A stretch of DNA of 64,000 nucleotides from Penaeicola halotolerans (GTDB lineage: Bacteria; Bacteroidota; Bacteroidia; Cytophagales; Cyclobacteriaceae), in assembly GCF_016464625.1 (NCBI RefSeq), contig NZ_JAEAGO010000003.1, positions 372,001-436,000 of the forward strand, read 5' to 3'. This document shows positions 1-8,585 of this stretch, one piece after another; position 1 is the first letter of the stretch, and the number at the start of each line of letters is the position of its first letter. The translations under genes were made by a program, and so were the position numbers. The notes under the pieces were generated by a model. That model saw only the letters and a program-made list of their open reading frames with translations, was not told the DNA's origin and did no database searches.

Positions 1-690
1 AGCATATCTTCCACTACATGCTACCCAGATAAACCCCTCAGCATCCACGACCATACTATTTGGCCCATCCACCAAAGTAATTGTGTTTTCTACTTCATCT
101 GTAGTAGGATTAATCACCGTCATGTTGTCATCGCTACCAAAACCTCCTGTATTGAGCACGTAGACGCTGCCATTAGCTAATATCATTTGTTTTGGCCCTT
201 GACCCACAGTGATACGCTCGGTGATCGTTCTAGTAGATAAATTTACCACTGCTATCTGAGTTCCAAACCCATCTTCTCCCCACTCGCTGACATAAGCTTT
301 ATTATTGCCTACCACTAACAGTTGCTGGGGCTTAGCTAGATCATTGATCTGACCAGTCACCCTTAGATCTGCCATATCTATGATCTGAACTTGATTAGCA
401 TTATCTATAGCAAGATACCCAGTGTTATTAAACACAGTCAAACTCTGCAAAAAACTACCAGGCATCGCTCCACCATTCTGTGCGGCATAGACATTGTTTT
501 GTACATCTTCCGTATCAAAACTATAAAAGGAAAGCTCGCCAGAGACGCTAAAGCCTCCTTCATTGATGACCCATACACCATTAGAAAACTCTCCTACCTC
601 TATCTCAGGAGTTTCGTAATTATTACATCCAAAAACAGCTGATAGCAGCAGGATTAATAAGAATGACTTGAATTGGTTTAGCATTTTCAT
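1..690 (-). CDS. BtuG-like surface beta-propeller lipoprotein (partial, 3' end outside window)
   Basis: Open reading frame on the minus strand from ATG at 690 running off the left edge; about 230 codons are visible. The N-terminus is a lipoprotein signal (MKMLNQFK, then a Leu-rich stretch and VFGC with Cys22). The mature part begins with a GVWVINEGGF-type motif and continues in YVTN/YncE-like propeller repeats (for example SVYVLNTGGF and AYVSEWGEDGFG). The start overlaps the stop of the upstream BtuB-like receptor by ATGA, so the two are probably translationally coupled behind the same B12 riboswitch. In Bacteroides, BtuG is a seven-bladed propeller lipoprotein that captures cobalamin on the cell surface next to BtuB; the fold, lipid anchor and position match that role. 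Assignment is by architecture and context; other YncE/DUF5074-type lipoproteins would look similar. Confidence 0.7.
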   Translation of the reverse strand, partial: MKMLNQFKSFLLILLLSAVFGCNNYETPEIEVGEFSNGVWVINEGGFSVSGELSFYSFDTEDVQNNVYAAQNGGAMPGSFLQSLTVFNNTGYLAIDNANQVQIIDMADLRVTGQINDLAKPQQLLVVGNNKAYVSEWGEDGFGTQIAVVNLSTRTITERITVGQGPKQMILANGSVYVLNTGGFGSDDNMTVINPTTDEVENTITLVDGPNSMVVDAEGFIWVACSGRYA

Positions 691-2552
691 AATTCTATAG
701 TTAAGTTAAAAGTATAATTTCTTCCAGGCATCGCTCTCAAATTCATATTTTGATACATGACATTTGATACATTATGCACATTGGCTTGCGCGGTGATCTT
801 TGTCCCATTCCAGCTAAATTGATACGAGAGCCCTAAATTCAATTCATAAAAAGCAGGTAACATTTGAGCGTTATCAGCAGTGATGAAGCGCTCTCCCGTA
901 TATTGATGATTGATTATAGCTTGCCAACTGTTAAAATTGATTTTTTGAAGCAGTGCACCTGTGTGCCTTGGTGTGTAAGGCAAATCTCTGCGCTCAGTAT
1001 TTGATAAGTTGACAGTTCGATTTAAATGATATTGAAGTGATTGATCTAGGACAAAATTGGCCAATCGTTGTGTAACAGAAATACTCATCTCTACTCCTGA
1101 ACTATTCACTTTTTGGATGTTTTCTGGTGACCAAAAACTCCCTTTTGGCTGCCATAAAATCCAATTATCAACCAACATATCAAACACTGTTAAGCTAGCA
1201 CCCCATGAGGAATTCTTTCTCTTTTTACTAAAGTCTACACCTGCTTCATAACTAATACCATCTTCGGCCAATAGATCAGGATTGCCACCAGGTCTCCAAT
1301 ATCTATCATTGAGCGTTGGCGTTTTGAAGCTTCTAGCCCAAGAAGCTCTCAATGAAAATCCTTTGTTCTGTAAAAAATCTGGACTCCAAGTCGCATTGAC
1401 AGCAGGAGTCAGCGGAATAGTCCAATCATCTACCAGTGCTTGTCTCAAGCTCCCCACTAAGGTGAATGAGGATATAGGTTGCCACCTTGCGCTAGCAAAA
1501 AGATCAGTCCGAGACTCTTCCTCCTCATAAGCACTAAGGTCAGCTGTCACATAATTGTACAAAGCTCCATACTTTATAGAAAGCTTATCAGCTATGCTCC
1601 AGTCGTCCTCTAGCTTGATGATGTGTTGTTTTGTTTTTGAATCGTCTGATTCATTATAAAGTAATTGATCTGATAAATAAGCAAACTTGATCTGCCAAAA
1701 GTGATTATCTGACATCAGACTGTAATCAGCCATTAGTCTGAGGTTTTGATCTGCTTGGGTGTCTTTGGTATTACTCAGCATGGTAGGCTGCAATTCCCTA
1801 TCTGTAGTCGTATACCACGCATTGACTGATATCTGAGACAAAGCACCAGGCTTCCAGGCGATAGATTGTTGGACATTATACTGTGAAATGGCTCCATGAT
1901 CAAGGCGCTCTTTTGGTCGACCTATTTTTGCAGTATTGATATACTCAAAATCATTTTCTGCAGCCAACCGGTCAATGAGTGTAGAAATACTCCACTGATC
2001 ATTACTCCAGCGATAATTAACCGAAGATCTCATCCTACCAAAGCTCCCCAGCATTTGGTCCAACCTGACTTGTGAACCCTGCTTGAAATTTGATTTTTGG
2101 CTAAGGTGAATTGCCCCACCAATGGCATCAGTCCCATAGAGCGCTCCAGTAGCACCATAGTGTATGGCTACTTGATCCACTCCTACAAGTGGCAAAAGCG
2201 CAAAATCACTTTGCCCTAAAGAAGGATAATTGATATTGATCCCATTCCAAAATACACCTGTATGACCTGCTCCTGTTCCTCTCAGACTAATGCTAGAGAG
2301 CATCCCAGGACCATAAGACTTGATGTAAACTCCAGCTTGTCTAGAAAGTAAATCAGAAAGATTACTACTCGGAAAAATACGTAATTGCTCTTGGTCAAAA
2401 GTTTGGATTTTAGTCCCTAGACCATATTTTTCCAAAGGCACGGATTTGATCTCCACAGCCTCCAGCAGCAGCGTATCTGATCCTAGCTGTGCATATGCAG
2501 TAGTACCAGATAGCAAAAATGCTATAAGTAAAACACAGAAACCTGTTTTCAT
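687..2552 (-). CDS. btuB: TonB-dependent outer-membrane receptor, BtuB-like (vitamin B12)
   Basis: 621 residues, the usual BtuB size. A cleavable signal peptide ends near TAYAQ (about residue 22). A plug domain follows (about 45-155) with typical features: LSDLLSRQAGVYIK, SLRGTGAGHTGVFWNGI and YGTDAIGGAIHL. The rest is a beta-barrel rich in aromatic/polar strands, ending YTFNLTIEL. It should import cobalamins or corrinoids using TonB energy. The substrate is inferred from the cobalamin riboswitch in its leader, the coupled BtuG-like lipoprotein downstream and the divergent btuFCD genes. The start (ATG 2552) is supported by the signal peptide. No carboxypeptidase-like N-terminal extension is present, unlike SusC-type receptors. 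Confidence 0.9.
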   Translation of the reverse strand: MKTGFCVLLIAFLLSGTTAYAQLGSDTLLLEAVEIKSVPLEKYGLGTKIQTFDQEQLRIFPSSNLSDLLSRQAGVYIKSYGPGMLSSISLRGTGAGHTGVFWNGININYPSLGQSDFALLPLVGVDQVAIHYGATGALYGTDAIGGAIHLSQKSNFKQGSQVRLDQMLGSFGRMRSSVNYRWSNDQWSISTLIDRLAAENDFEYINTAKIGRPKERLDHGAISQYNVQQSIAWKPGALSQISVNAWYTTTDRELQPTMLSNTKDTQADQNLRLMADYSLMSDNHFWQIKFAYLSDQLLYNESDDSKTKQHIIKLEDDWSIADKLSIKYGALYNYVTADLSAYEEEESRTDLFASARWQPISSFTLVGSLRQALVDDWTIPLTPAVNATWSPDFLQNKGFSLRASWARSFKTPTLNDRYWRPGGNPDLLAEDGISYEAGVDFSKKRKNSSWGASLTVFDMLVDNWILWQPKGSFWSPENIQKVNSSGVEMSISVTQRLANFVLDQSLQYHLNRTVNLSNTERRDLPYTPRHTGALLQKINFNSWQAIINHQYTGERFITADNAQMLPAFYELNLGLSYQFSWNGTKITAQANVHNVSNVMYQNMNLRAMPGRNYTFNLTIEL

Positions 2553-2674
2553 TGTCTTTGAATTAAATTATGAATCATAACTTAACTCAAAGCTCACCAG
2601 CTAATAAAGTAGAGAAACCTCGTGTAATAAAACCTTTGGTCATCTCAGCCTTTCACCCGAAAGCTTTGAATTCA

Positions 2675-2866
2675 ACGAATCAGGCAGGTCTCCTGGCTTT
2701 CCCGACATTTGCTGACCTTCTCATCCACTTAGGGACAATGGTGTTGCTGAGCAAACGCGCTTCCCGATCTAGACCGGGCGGGATTACAGTTGCGGGGACA
2801 GCTCTCGTTTCACACGAGATTCCCTTTTAATTTTTTCTCAGCAGGTATGCTGATCAAAAACCTGAA
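2675..2866 (-). promoter_or_regulatory. Cobalamin (B12) riboswitch
   Basis: Read on the minus strand, the stretch between the promoter and the btuB-like gene contains the hallmark core of the cobalamin aptamer. A GTGTGAAACGAGAGCTG segment is followed by TCCCCGCAACTGTAA (about 2776-2825). Near the 3' end is the B12 box AGCCAGGAGACCTGCC (2698 down to 2683). A 5' hairpin with CAGCA/TGCTG arms lies near 2838-2852. About 125 bases separate the B12 box from the ATG at 2552, enough for an expression platform. Cobalamin binding normally lowers expression of the downstream uptake genes. The riboswitch faces only the receptor/lipoprotein pair, not btuFCD. Exact ends are approximate. Confidence 0.93.
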
Positions 2867-2872
2867 TCGATA

Positions 2873-2903
2873 CAAATGTACAGAAAATTTGGAATAGCCA
2901 AAA
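2873..2903 (-). promoter_or_regulatory. Bacteroidota-type promoter for the B12 riboswitch/btuB transcript
   Basis: On the minus strand TACATTTG (2880 to 2873) matches the Bacteroidota -7 element TAnnTTTG. An 18-base spacer upstream of it lies TTTTG (2903 to 2899), a -33-like element. The predicted start of transcription, about 2866, coincides with the beginning of the riboswitch. No exact TAnnTTTG was found on the plus strand for the divergent btuF gene. Confidence 0.65.
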
Positions 2904-2925
2904 TTTTTCGAACTTAGCGCAAATT

Positions 2926-4119
2926 ATGAAGTCAATGAAAGCCTCCATCTTGAGTCCATTTAAATGTATTTTATCTACAGTTCTACTAGTAGGAAGTCTA
3001 AGCTGCGACCAAAATAATAAGACAAAAATAGATAATCAAGTAATTGATATACAGCATATTAGTAGAGAGCTTACTTCAATACCTTTGGACTATGCTGAAA
3101 ATTTCAGTTTAAAAAAAGGAGAAGGCTTTTATTTGCTCACGATCAGCAATCCGTGGTTTGATGCTGATCAAAAGTTTCAGTATGTCCTCAAAGAAGCCAC
3201 AGCAAACATCCCTTCAGCGCTTGAGAAAGTTCCTCAAATCTCAATCCCTGTTAATAAAATTGTTTGTACTTCTACTACTCATATCCCACTACTGGATGCG
3301 CTAGAAAGTAGTGAATCCTTGATTGGATTTCCCAACACTGACTTGATATCTTCTACTCAAATGCGTCAGCTGATCGATCAAGGTAAAGTTCAAGAAATAG
3401 GAAAAGGCGAAGCACTTAATGTTGAAAAAATCATAGCATTGAAACCTGATCTCGTGATGGCTTTTAGCATGAGTAGCGACCTTAGCAGACTAGAATTGCT
3501 CAACCGTGCTGGTATTCCTTATTTACTCAATGCTGATTTTTTAGAAAAAACAGCACTTGGCAGAGCTGAATGGATCAAATTTGCTGGGGTACTCCTAGGA
3601 AAAGAACAGTCCGCAGATAGTATTTTTCAGCAAATAGAGTCGAGCTATCTTCAAACTAAATGTAAAGTCGCCTCTGTAGTGGATAAACCGAGCGTTATCA
3701 GCGGTGTGATGTATAAAGATATCTGGTATGCCCCTGCAGGAGAAAACTGGTCTGCACAACTATTTGCAGATGCTGGTGCTGACTATCTCTGGAAAGATAA
3801 ACAAGGTACTGGTAGCTTACAGATGAGTATAGAGCAGATACTTACTCAAGCTGATGAAGTGGATAAGTGGGTGAATGTTGCTTCCTTCCGTAGCTTAGAA
3901 GAAATGGAAAATGCAAACGCTCGCTATATCCATTTGAAACCCTTCAAAGAAGGAGAAGTCTATAATTATACCAAAAAAATAGGCGCAAAAGGTGGTTTTG
4001 AATACTTAGAGCTTGGCTATATGCGGCCTGATATCGTCTTGGCTGACCTAGCTAAAATTTTCCATCCAGAACAAATGACTGATCATAAGTTTTACTTTTA
4101 CGAAAAACTACCCAGATGA
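2926..4119 (+). CDS. btuF: ABC transporter substrate-binding lipoprotein, BtuF-like
   Basis: 397 residues. The N-terminus has a hydrophobic signal followed by SLSC (Cys27), so it is probably a lipoprotein. The body is a class III (TroA/BtuF-like) binding protein: IVCTSTTHIPLLDALE, then LNVEKIIALKPDLVMAFS in the first lobe, a helical linker, and the second lobe with DIWYAPAGENW and DAGADYLW. The C-terminal YMRPDIVLADLAKIFHPE is typical of this family in Bacteroidota. It delivers a corrinoid or similar chelate to the permease encoded next, with which it overlaps by ATGA at 4116. Cobalamin is favoured by the adjacent riboswitch locus; iron-siderophore binding proteins have the same fold. Confidence 0.82.
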   Translation: MKSMKASILSPFKCILSTVLLVGSLSCDQNNKTKIDNQVIDIQHISRELTSIPLDYAENFSLKKGEGFYLLTISNPWFDADQKFQYVLKEATANIPSALEKVPQISIPVNKIVCTSTTHIPLLDALESSESLIGFPNTDLISSTQMRQLIDQGKVQEIGKGEALNVEKIIALKPDLVMAFSMSSDLSRLELLNRAGIPYLLNADFLEKTALGRAEWIKFAGVLLGKEQSADSIFQQIESSYLQTKCKVASVVDKPSVISGVMYKDIWYAPAGENWSAQLFADAGADYLWKDKQGTGSLQMSIEQILTQADEVDKWVNVASFRSLEEMENANARYIHLKPFKEGEVYNYTKKIGAKGGFEYLELGYMRPDIVLADLAKIFHPEQMTDHKFYFYEKLPR

Positions 4120-5150
4120 GTCAAAAGTCTCCCATAGCCAAAGGAAAAATCATCTTGCTCCTGATCAGCCTAGTCTTCTGTTTTCTGGCTTCTATATCAG
4201 TTGGATCAGTTTATATCCCTTTTGGAGAGCTTATCGACACGCTTTTAGGAACTAGTGACAATATCGCTTGGCAACAAATCATTTGGCAATACCGCCTTCC
4301 AAAGGCACTAAGTGCATTATTTGCAGGCAGTGCGCTGGCTATCAGTGGACTGCTGATGCAGACACTTTTTAGAAATCCACTCGCTGGACCTTATGTACTC
4401 GGTATTAGCTCTGGTGCAAGTTTGGGAGTCGCCCTGCTCGTGATGGCTGGTTCGATGATTGGATTTGGTGCCACACAAATCTCCAATGCATGGGCTCCTG
4501 CGCTCGCTGCCAGCATAGGAGCATTTCTTGTCTTGCTCTTAGTCGTATTAATCGCTGGTCGAGTCAAAGATTCTGCCACGCTTCTTATCATAGGATTGAT
4601 GTTTGGTAGTGCTACTGGAGCGATTGTGAGCTTGCTATCATATATCAGTGAAGCCAAAGACTTGCAAGCCTATGTCATTTGGACACTTGGTAGCTTAGGT
4701 GCCATCTCCTATCCTCAGCTACTCATTATCATCATTGCTTTTTTGATTGGTATTTCTCTTGCCTTTAGTCAAGTAAAAGCATTGAATGCCATGCATTTGG
4801 GAGAAAACTACAGTCAGAGTTTAGGGATTTCCATCAAGCAGTTCAGGTTAATAGTGATCTTGGCTACAAGTATACTAGCTGGCACTATCACTGCCTTTTG
4901 CGGTCCTATCGCATTTATAGGTATCGCAGTCCCTCATCTCACGAGACTATTCATTCCTACTTCAGATCATCGACTATCGATTCTACTGTGTGGGATAGTT
5001 GGCGCCTCACTTTTACTTGGTTGTGATGTGATCAGTCAGCTTCCAGGAAGTGACTATACCTTGCCTATCAATGCCGTTACTTCTTTATTTGGTGCACCAG
5101 TTGTCATCTGGCTCATCTTGAATAAAAAATCTTCTAGAGTCCAAGTCTAA
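4116..5150 (+). CDS. btuC: FecCD-type ABC permease, BtuC-like
   Basis: 344 residues with about ten hydrophobic helices, the normal length for BtuC/FecCD permeases. Family motifs are clear: WQYRLPKALSALFAGSALAISGLLMQTLFRNPLAGPYVLG is the usual N-terminal block (about 57-96), and GPIAFIGIAVPHLTR is the conserved cytoplasmic coupling segment. It forms the inner-membrane channel for the corrinoid delivered by the binding protein. The start overlaps btuF by four bases, and the stop shares its last base with the btuD start at 5150 (TAATG). The three genes are therefore one tightly coupled unit. Confidence 0.88.
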   Translation: MSQKSPIAKGKIILLLISLVFCFLASISVGSVYIPFGELIDTLLGTSDNIAWQQIIWQYRLPKALSALFAGSALAISGLLMQTLFRNPLAGPYVLGISSGASLGVALLVMAGSMIGFGATQISNAWAPALAASIGAFLVLLLVVLIAGRVKDSATLLIIGLMFGSATGAIVSLLSYISEAKDLQAYVIWTLGSLGAISYPQLLIIIIAFLIGISLAFSQVKALNAMHLGENYSQSLGISIKQFRLIVILATSILAGTITAFCGPIAFIGIAVPHLTRLFIPTSDHRLSILLCGIVGASLLLGCDVISQLPGSDYTLPINAVTSLFGAPVVIWLILNKKSSRVQV

Positions 5151-6163
5151 TGAAGCAGCCTATCCTGACAGCCGAAAATCTCACCATTGGATATGTGCAT
5201 AAAAAAGCACAAAAGGTGATTTTATCCAATTTGAATTTTTCTCTTTATCAAGGAGAAGTTGTGGGACTATTAGGTGCCAATGGTGTCGGAAAGTCTACCC
5301 TACTCCGTACCTTATCAGGTGTCCAACCAGAATTAGCAGGAACTATCTCGATAGAGGGTAAACCATTGAGTAGTTTTAGTAAAAATGAGCTTGCTCAAAA
5401 ACTTAGCCTTGTACTCACCGATAGTATAAGGCAAAGTCAGCTCACTGTCTATGACCTAGTGGCTCTTGGACGCATACCATATACCAACTGGACAGGACAT
5501 CTAAGTCCTAATGATCACCAAAAGGTAGCAGAAGCGATCGCCCTCACACATATTCAATATATCCAAGAAGCTAATTTAGATGAACTAAGTGATGGTCAAC
5601 TTCAAAAGGCTATGATCGCTAGAGCACTTGCTCAAGATGGTGAAATCATGATATTAGACGAACCAATAGCACATTTAGACATACCTAATAAGCTTGATAT
5701 CATGAAGCTGCTTCAAAACTTGGCTAGAACTACTCAAAAAGCTATCATAATCGCTACTCATGAGCTAGAACTAGCACTTCAGATGAGCGATAAACTTTGG
5801 CTTCTCGAATGTGATAGTCAATTGACTGTAGGCTTACCCGAAGAGCTCGCCCTCAAAGGCGAGATTTCAAAGATATATGGAACGCACGCAGCTCACTTTG
5901 ATATCTCTCAGGGAGTTTTTAAGCTACATACTGAGATAAAGCATCATATCCATGTCAAAGGAAATAGTGCTGAAACTTACTGGACAAGTCGAGCTTTAGA
6001 AAAATTAGGAATTGGTCTGAAAGATCAAGCTGAAAACTCTTTGAGCTGGCATGATGATAGGCTCACGCTAAAGTGGCAAGGAAATGAAAACACCTTTAAC
6101 TCTCTCGGTGAGGTTGTGGCGTTTTTGACCCTCGATCAAAATGAAAAAACCTCCTCAAACTAG
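5150..6163 (+). CDS. btuD: ABC transporter ATPase, BtuD/FecE-like, with C-terminal extension
   Basis: 337 residues, roughly 80-90 more than a bare BtuD/FecE ATPase. Walker A GANGVGKS is at 42-49. The signature is LSDGQ (146-150) instead of LSGGQ. Walker B MILDE ends at Glu171 and the switch His is His204. The extra C-terminal part (about 255-337) holds KHHIHVKG and a short alpha/beta-like segment ending VVAFLTL; its function is not known to me. It should power the btuFC importer. Cobalamin is the likely substrate from context. The end of the coding region forms one arm of a terminator hairpin. Confidence 0.85.
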   Translation: MKQPILTAENLTIGYVHKKAQKVILSNLNFSLYQGEVVGLLGANGVGKSTLLRTLSGVQPELAGTISIEGKPLSSFSKNELAQKLSLVLTDSIRQSQLTVYDLVALGRIPYTNWTGHLSPNDHQKVAEAIALTHIQYIQEANLDELSDGQLQKAMIARALAQDGEIMILDEPIAHLDIPNKLDIMKLLQNLARTTQKAIIIATHELELALQMSDKLWLLECDSQLTVGLPEELALKGEISKIYGTHAAHFDISQGVFKLHTEIKHHIHVKGNSAETYWTSRALEKLGIGLKDQAENSLSWHDDRLTLKWQGNENTFNSLGEVVAFLTLDQNEKTSSN

Positions 6164-6190
6164 TCTGAATTAACCAGTTGAGAAGGTTTT
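6144..6190. terminator. Bidirectional terminator between btuD and the DUF3299-like gene
   Basis: AAAAAACCTCCTCAAACTAG and CCAGTTGAGAAGGTTTT form a long imperfect stem with A- and T-runs on both sides. The first arm lies inside the end of btuD, and the hairpin can serve this convergent gene pair from either side. Confidence 0.7.
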
Positions 6191-6208
6191 AAAGATTTAT
6201 TTTTAGAA

Positions 6209-6643
6209 TCAATTCTCTACTCCTGTTATTTCAGCATCTCTCAAAACATACATGAGTTGCTCTGGATCAGCAGCATTGAGATAGAGTTTTCCTTTCACGA
6301 TTACTTTCTTTTCTGTGTATTTCACATTGCCATTCAGATGTACTTCAGCAACTGTCTCTGGACCTCCAGATCCACAGAAAAAGCACTCCGCTAGCGGCAA
6401 TGAAGACAGAATGATGTGATTTGGCTTAAATAGCCCTTCAAATGGAATAATAAATCCACTTAAAGTAACCTCTTTGCCTTCTATCTTCTTGATGTTGGGA
6501 CTAAATACTGGTAGATAAACCTCTCCAAAATCATCCTGACCAATCTTAAAGGTCACCTCTGAGAGGGTTTTCCAAGTATTCGTTTGCGCTTGGATAGTGT
6601 TCATGATCACCAACCCTAAGCATATCAATAATAACTTTTTCAT
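6209..6643 (-). CDS. Small secreted DUF3299-like protein of an ABC export operon
   Basis: 144 residues with a signal peptide (MKKLLLICLGLVIMNTIQAQ). The mature domain begins TWKTLSEVTF and has the signature GKEVTLSGFIIPFEG followed by AECFFCGSGGPETVAEV with Cys87 and Cys90. This is the pattern I associate with DUF3299-like periplasmic proteins. It is the last gene of an ATPase-permease-small protein unit, 11 bases after the permease. A similar order occurs, as I recall, in the zinc-regulated zrg genes of Vibrio. The CxxC-like pair could bind metal. The exact biochemical role is unknown. Confidence 0.6.
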   Translation of the reverse strand: MKKLLLICLGLVIMNTIQAQTNTWKTLSEVTFKIGQDDFGEVYLPVFSPNIKKIEGKEVTLSGFIIPFEGLFKPNHIILSSLPLAECFFCGSGGPETVAEVHLNGNVKYTEKKVIVKGKLYLNAADPEQLMYVLRDAEITGVEN

Positions 6644-6654
6644 ATACTCTTTTT

Positions 6655-7917
6655 CTACTCTTTAGATAATACTTTCGAAATATCTGTCTTATAAGCACTC
6701 CATGCAGGGATCAATGCAGCTAATATACCTACTACCAAACTCAGGCCAATAATCCAGAGCTCTTCAAAGATAAAAACAAAACCTGAAATGCCCGCAGCTG
6801 CTGACTGACTGTTAGACCAAGTTAACAAAAAGACCAAGCAATGCCCAAGAGCTATACCAGCTAGCGCACCAATCCCTGTAATCAACAAGCCTTCAAGGAT
6901 GATGTGTAAAAATAACTTGCTTCGTGAAGCTCCCAAAGAACGCATAATCGCCAAGTCATATCTCCGCTCCTTAAGTGAATTTATCAAGGCAATAAAGATA
7001 CTTAAGCCTGCAATGAAGATGATCAAATAAGCAAAGCCTTGAAATAAAGAGATGCCAATACCTAAAAGAGAAAATAAACGAGCAGTTTCGAAAGCTGGTG
7101 AAGCTGCTTGCATGTTGGTGTTGGCATTGATCTGTCTAGGAAGTTGTATAGCAGCCATCGGAGATCGATATTGGACTATCAGCGAAGTAACTTCTTGGAG
7201 AGAATCCCCTTTAGGCAAGCCTTTTAAGGTTATTTCATCGTGGTGATGGTGATCAGCATGTGTCTCATGTGACTCAGGATCAATTGCTTCATCAGTTTCA
7301 TGTTCCTCATGCATGGCCCATACGGTCTCTACACTTGTTAGGATCAATCTATCAGGAACTGACTGACTAGCAGATAGTATACCTACTACTTCATAAGCTT
7401 GCTCTTCGTGCGTGTGGCTTTCATTTGATATACCATGCGCTCCCTCAAACAAATCGCCTACTTTAAGCCCTAAAACAGCTGCTACTTCAGCTCCTAAAAC
7501 TGCCTCATTGACATTTTCCCAAAGTCTTCCTTCATTAAGCGTAAGTTGGTAAAGCGAAGGATAATCATGATTGGTACCTACTATGCGAAACCCCGAATAG
7601 CTATCACCCATAGCTAAAGGGATGATGTTTTTAACCAGCCTATTCTTGGCTAATTTCTCCGCTTCTTGTAGCTTAATATTTCCAGTAGGAAAGTCTACAT
7701 GGTAAACACTCGACAGGATCAATTGTAGTGGGCTTCCTTTTGCTCCTACTACGAGATCAATCCCTTGAGCATTCTTTGACAGCTTCTCCTCCACCTGCTG
7801 AGATAATAGTAATAAAACCACTATAATAGATATCCCAAGCGCCATGAGCGTGATGTTCAAGAAAGTATTGAGCGGCTTGGACTTGATGTACTTCCAACTA
7901 AGTTGATATAAATTCAT
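6655..7917 (-). CDS. FtsX/MacB-family ABC permease with His-rich periplasmic loop
   Basis: 420 residues: one N-terminal membrane helix (about 20-40), a periplasmic MacB-like domain (about 45-270) and three C-terminal helices forming the FtsX domain (about 280-415, with LKERRYDLAIMRSLGAS at the conserved cytoplasmic loop). The periplasmic domain carries a striking His cluster: H161, H168, H170, H203, H206, H217, H220 and HHHH at 223-226, interleaved with Glu/Asp. Such a loop suggests metal (zinc-like) sensing or handling. The gene overlaps its ATPase by four bases. It is not an importer: the fold belongs to the MacB/LolCDE group, which act on periplasmic or outer-membrane cargo. Confidence 0.8.
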   Translation of the reverse strand: MNLYQLSWKYIKSKPLNTFLNITLMALGISIIVVLLLLSQQVEEKLSKNAQGIDLVVGAKGSPLQLILSSVYHVDFPTGNIKLQEAEKLAKNRLVKNIIPLAMGDSYSGFRIVGTNHDYPSLYQLTLNEGRLWENVNEAVLGAEVAAVLGLKVGDLFEGAHGISNESHTHEEQAYEVVGILSASQSVPDRLILTSVETVWAMHEEHETDEAIDPESHETHADHHHHDEITLKGLPKGDSLQEVTSLIVQYRSPMAAIQLPRQINANTNMQAASPAFETARLFSLLGIGISLFQGFAYLIIFIAGLSIFIALINSLKERRYDLAIMRSLGASRSKLFLHIILEGLLITGIGALAGIALGHCLVFLLTWSNSQSAAAGISGFVFIFEELWIIGLSLVVGILAALIPAWSAYKTDISKVLSKE

Positions 7918-8552
7918 GACAGCTGCTGCATTTCTATGGTCTGTGGAATTAATGACTTGACACGCTGATCATGGGTAGCTATGATCAAAGTAGCTCCATA
8001 TTGATCTGCTTGAGACTTGAGTAAGTCTATGACTTTAGCACTATTGAGGTCATCCAAGCTTGCTGTTGGCTCATCTGCTAAGATTAGTTTTGGCCTATTG
8101 AGTAATGCTCTAGCTATACTCACTCGCTGTGCTTCACCTTGGCTCAACTCATTGATTTGAGATTTGAGTTTATCAGCAAGTCCCAAGTTTGTCAAGACTT
8201 CCTTTATCCTTTCATTATCTTGTGGCAATCCGGCTAGATACTGAGTCAGTTTCAAATTATCAGCTACATTGAGTGCTTTGATCAGATGCGGCTTCTGAAA
8301 AACAAGGCCTATGTGAGTGGCTCTAAAAGTATCTAATTTGCTCCCGCTGAGTGCATAGATAGACTGACCTGCCAAAGACACCTCACCTCTCTCAGGTGCC
8401 AAAAGACCCCCGATGATATGAAGCAAGGTGGTCTTGCCACTACCCGATTGACCCAGTAAAGCGATGTGTTGACCTGAAGAAATCTCCAAGTCTTCTATTT
8501 CAAAAAGCTTACTTTTGGTATATCCAAATGCTAGTTTACTGATTTTTAACAT
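7914..8552 (-). CDS. MacB/LolD-type ABC ATPase
   Basis: About 212 residues from the ATG at 8552. An upstream in-frame ATG at 8591 would add 13 residues (MLCYLFLF...) that are not family-like. The protein then begins LKISKLAFGYTKSKLFEI as usual for LolD/MacB ATPases. Walker A GQSGSGKT, signature LSQGE, and Walker B KLILADEPTASLD are all present, followed by a switch His in IIATHD. It pairs with the FtsX-type permease whose start overlaps its stop. The likely promoter is TAATTTTG at 8596-8589 on the minus strand. Confidence 0.85.
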   Translation of the reverse strand: MLKISKLAFGYTKSKLFEIEDLEISSGQHIALLGQSGSGKTTLLHIIGGLLAPERGEVSLAGQSIYALSGSKLDTFRATHIGLVFQKPHLIKALNVADNLKLTQYLAGLPQDNERIKEVLTNLGLADKLKSQINELSQGEAQRVSIARALLNRPKLILADEPTASLDDLNSAKVIDLLKSQADQYGATLIIATHDQRVKSLIPQTIEMQQLS

Positions 8553-8585
8553 AGTAGCAATTTCTGAAAATAGAAATAAATAGCA

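Noticed and set aside
2570-2830. 86-codon open frame on the plus strand between btuB and btuF
   Set aside because: It is antisense to the cobalamin riboswitch and has no protein-like features.
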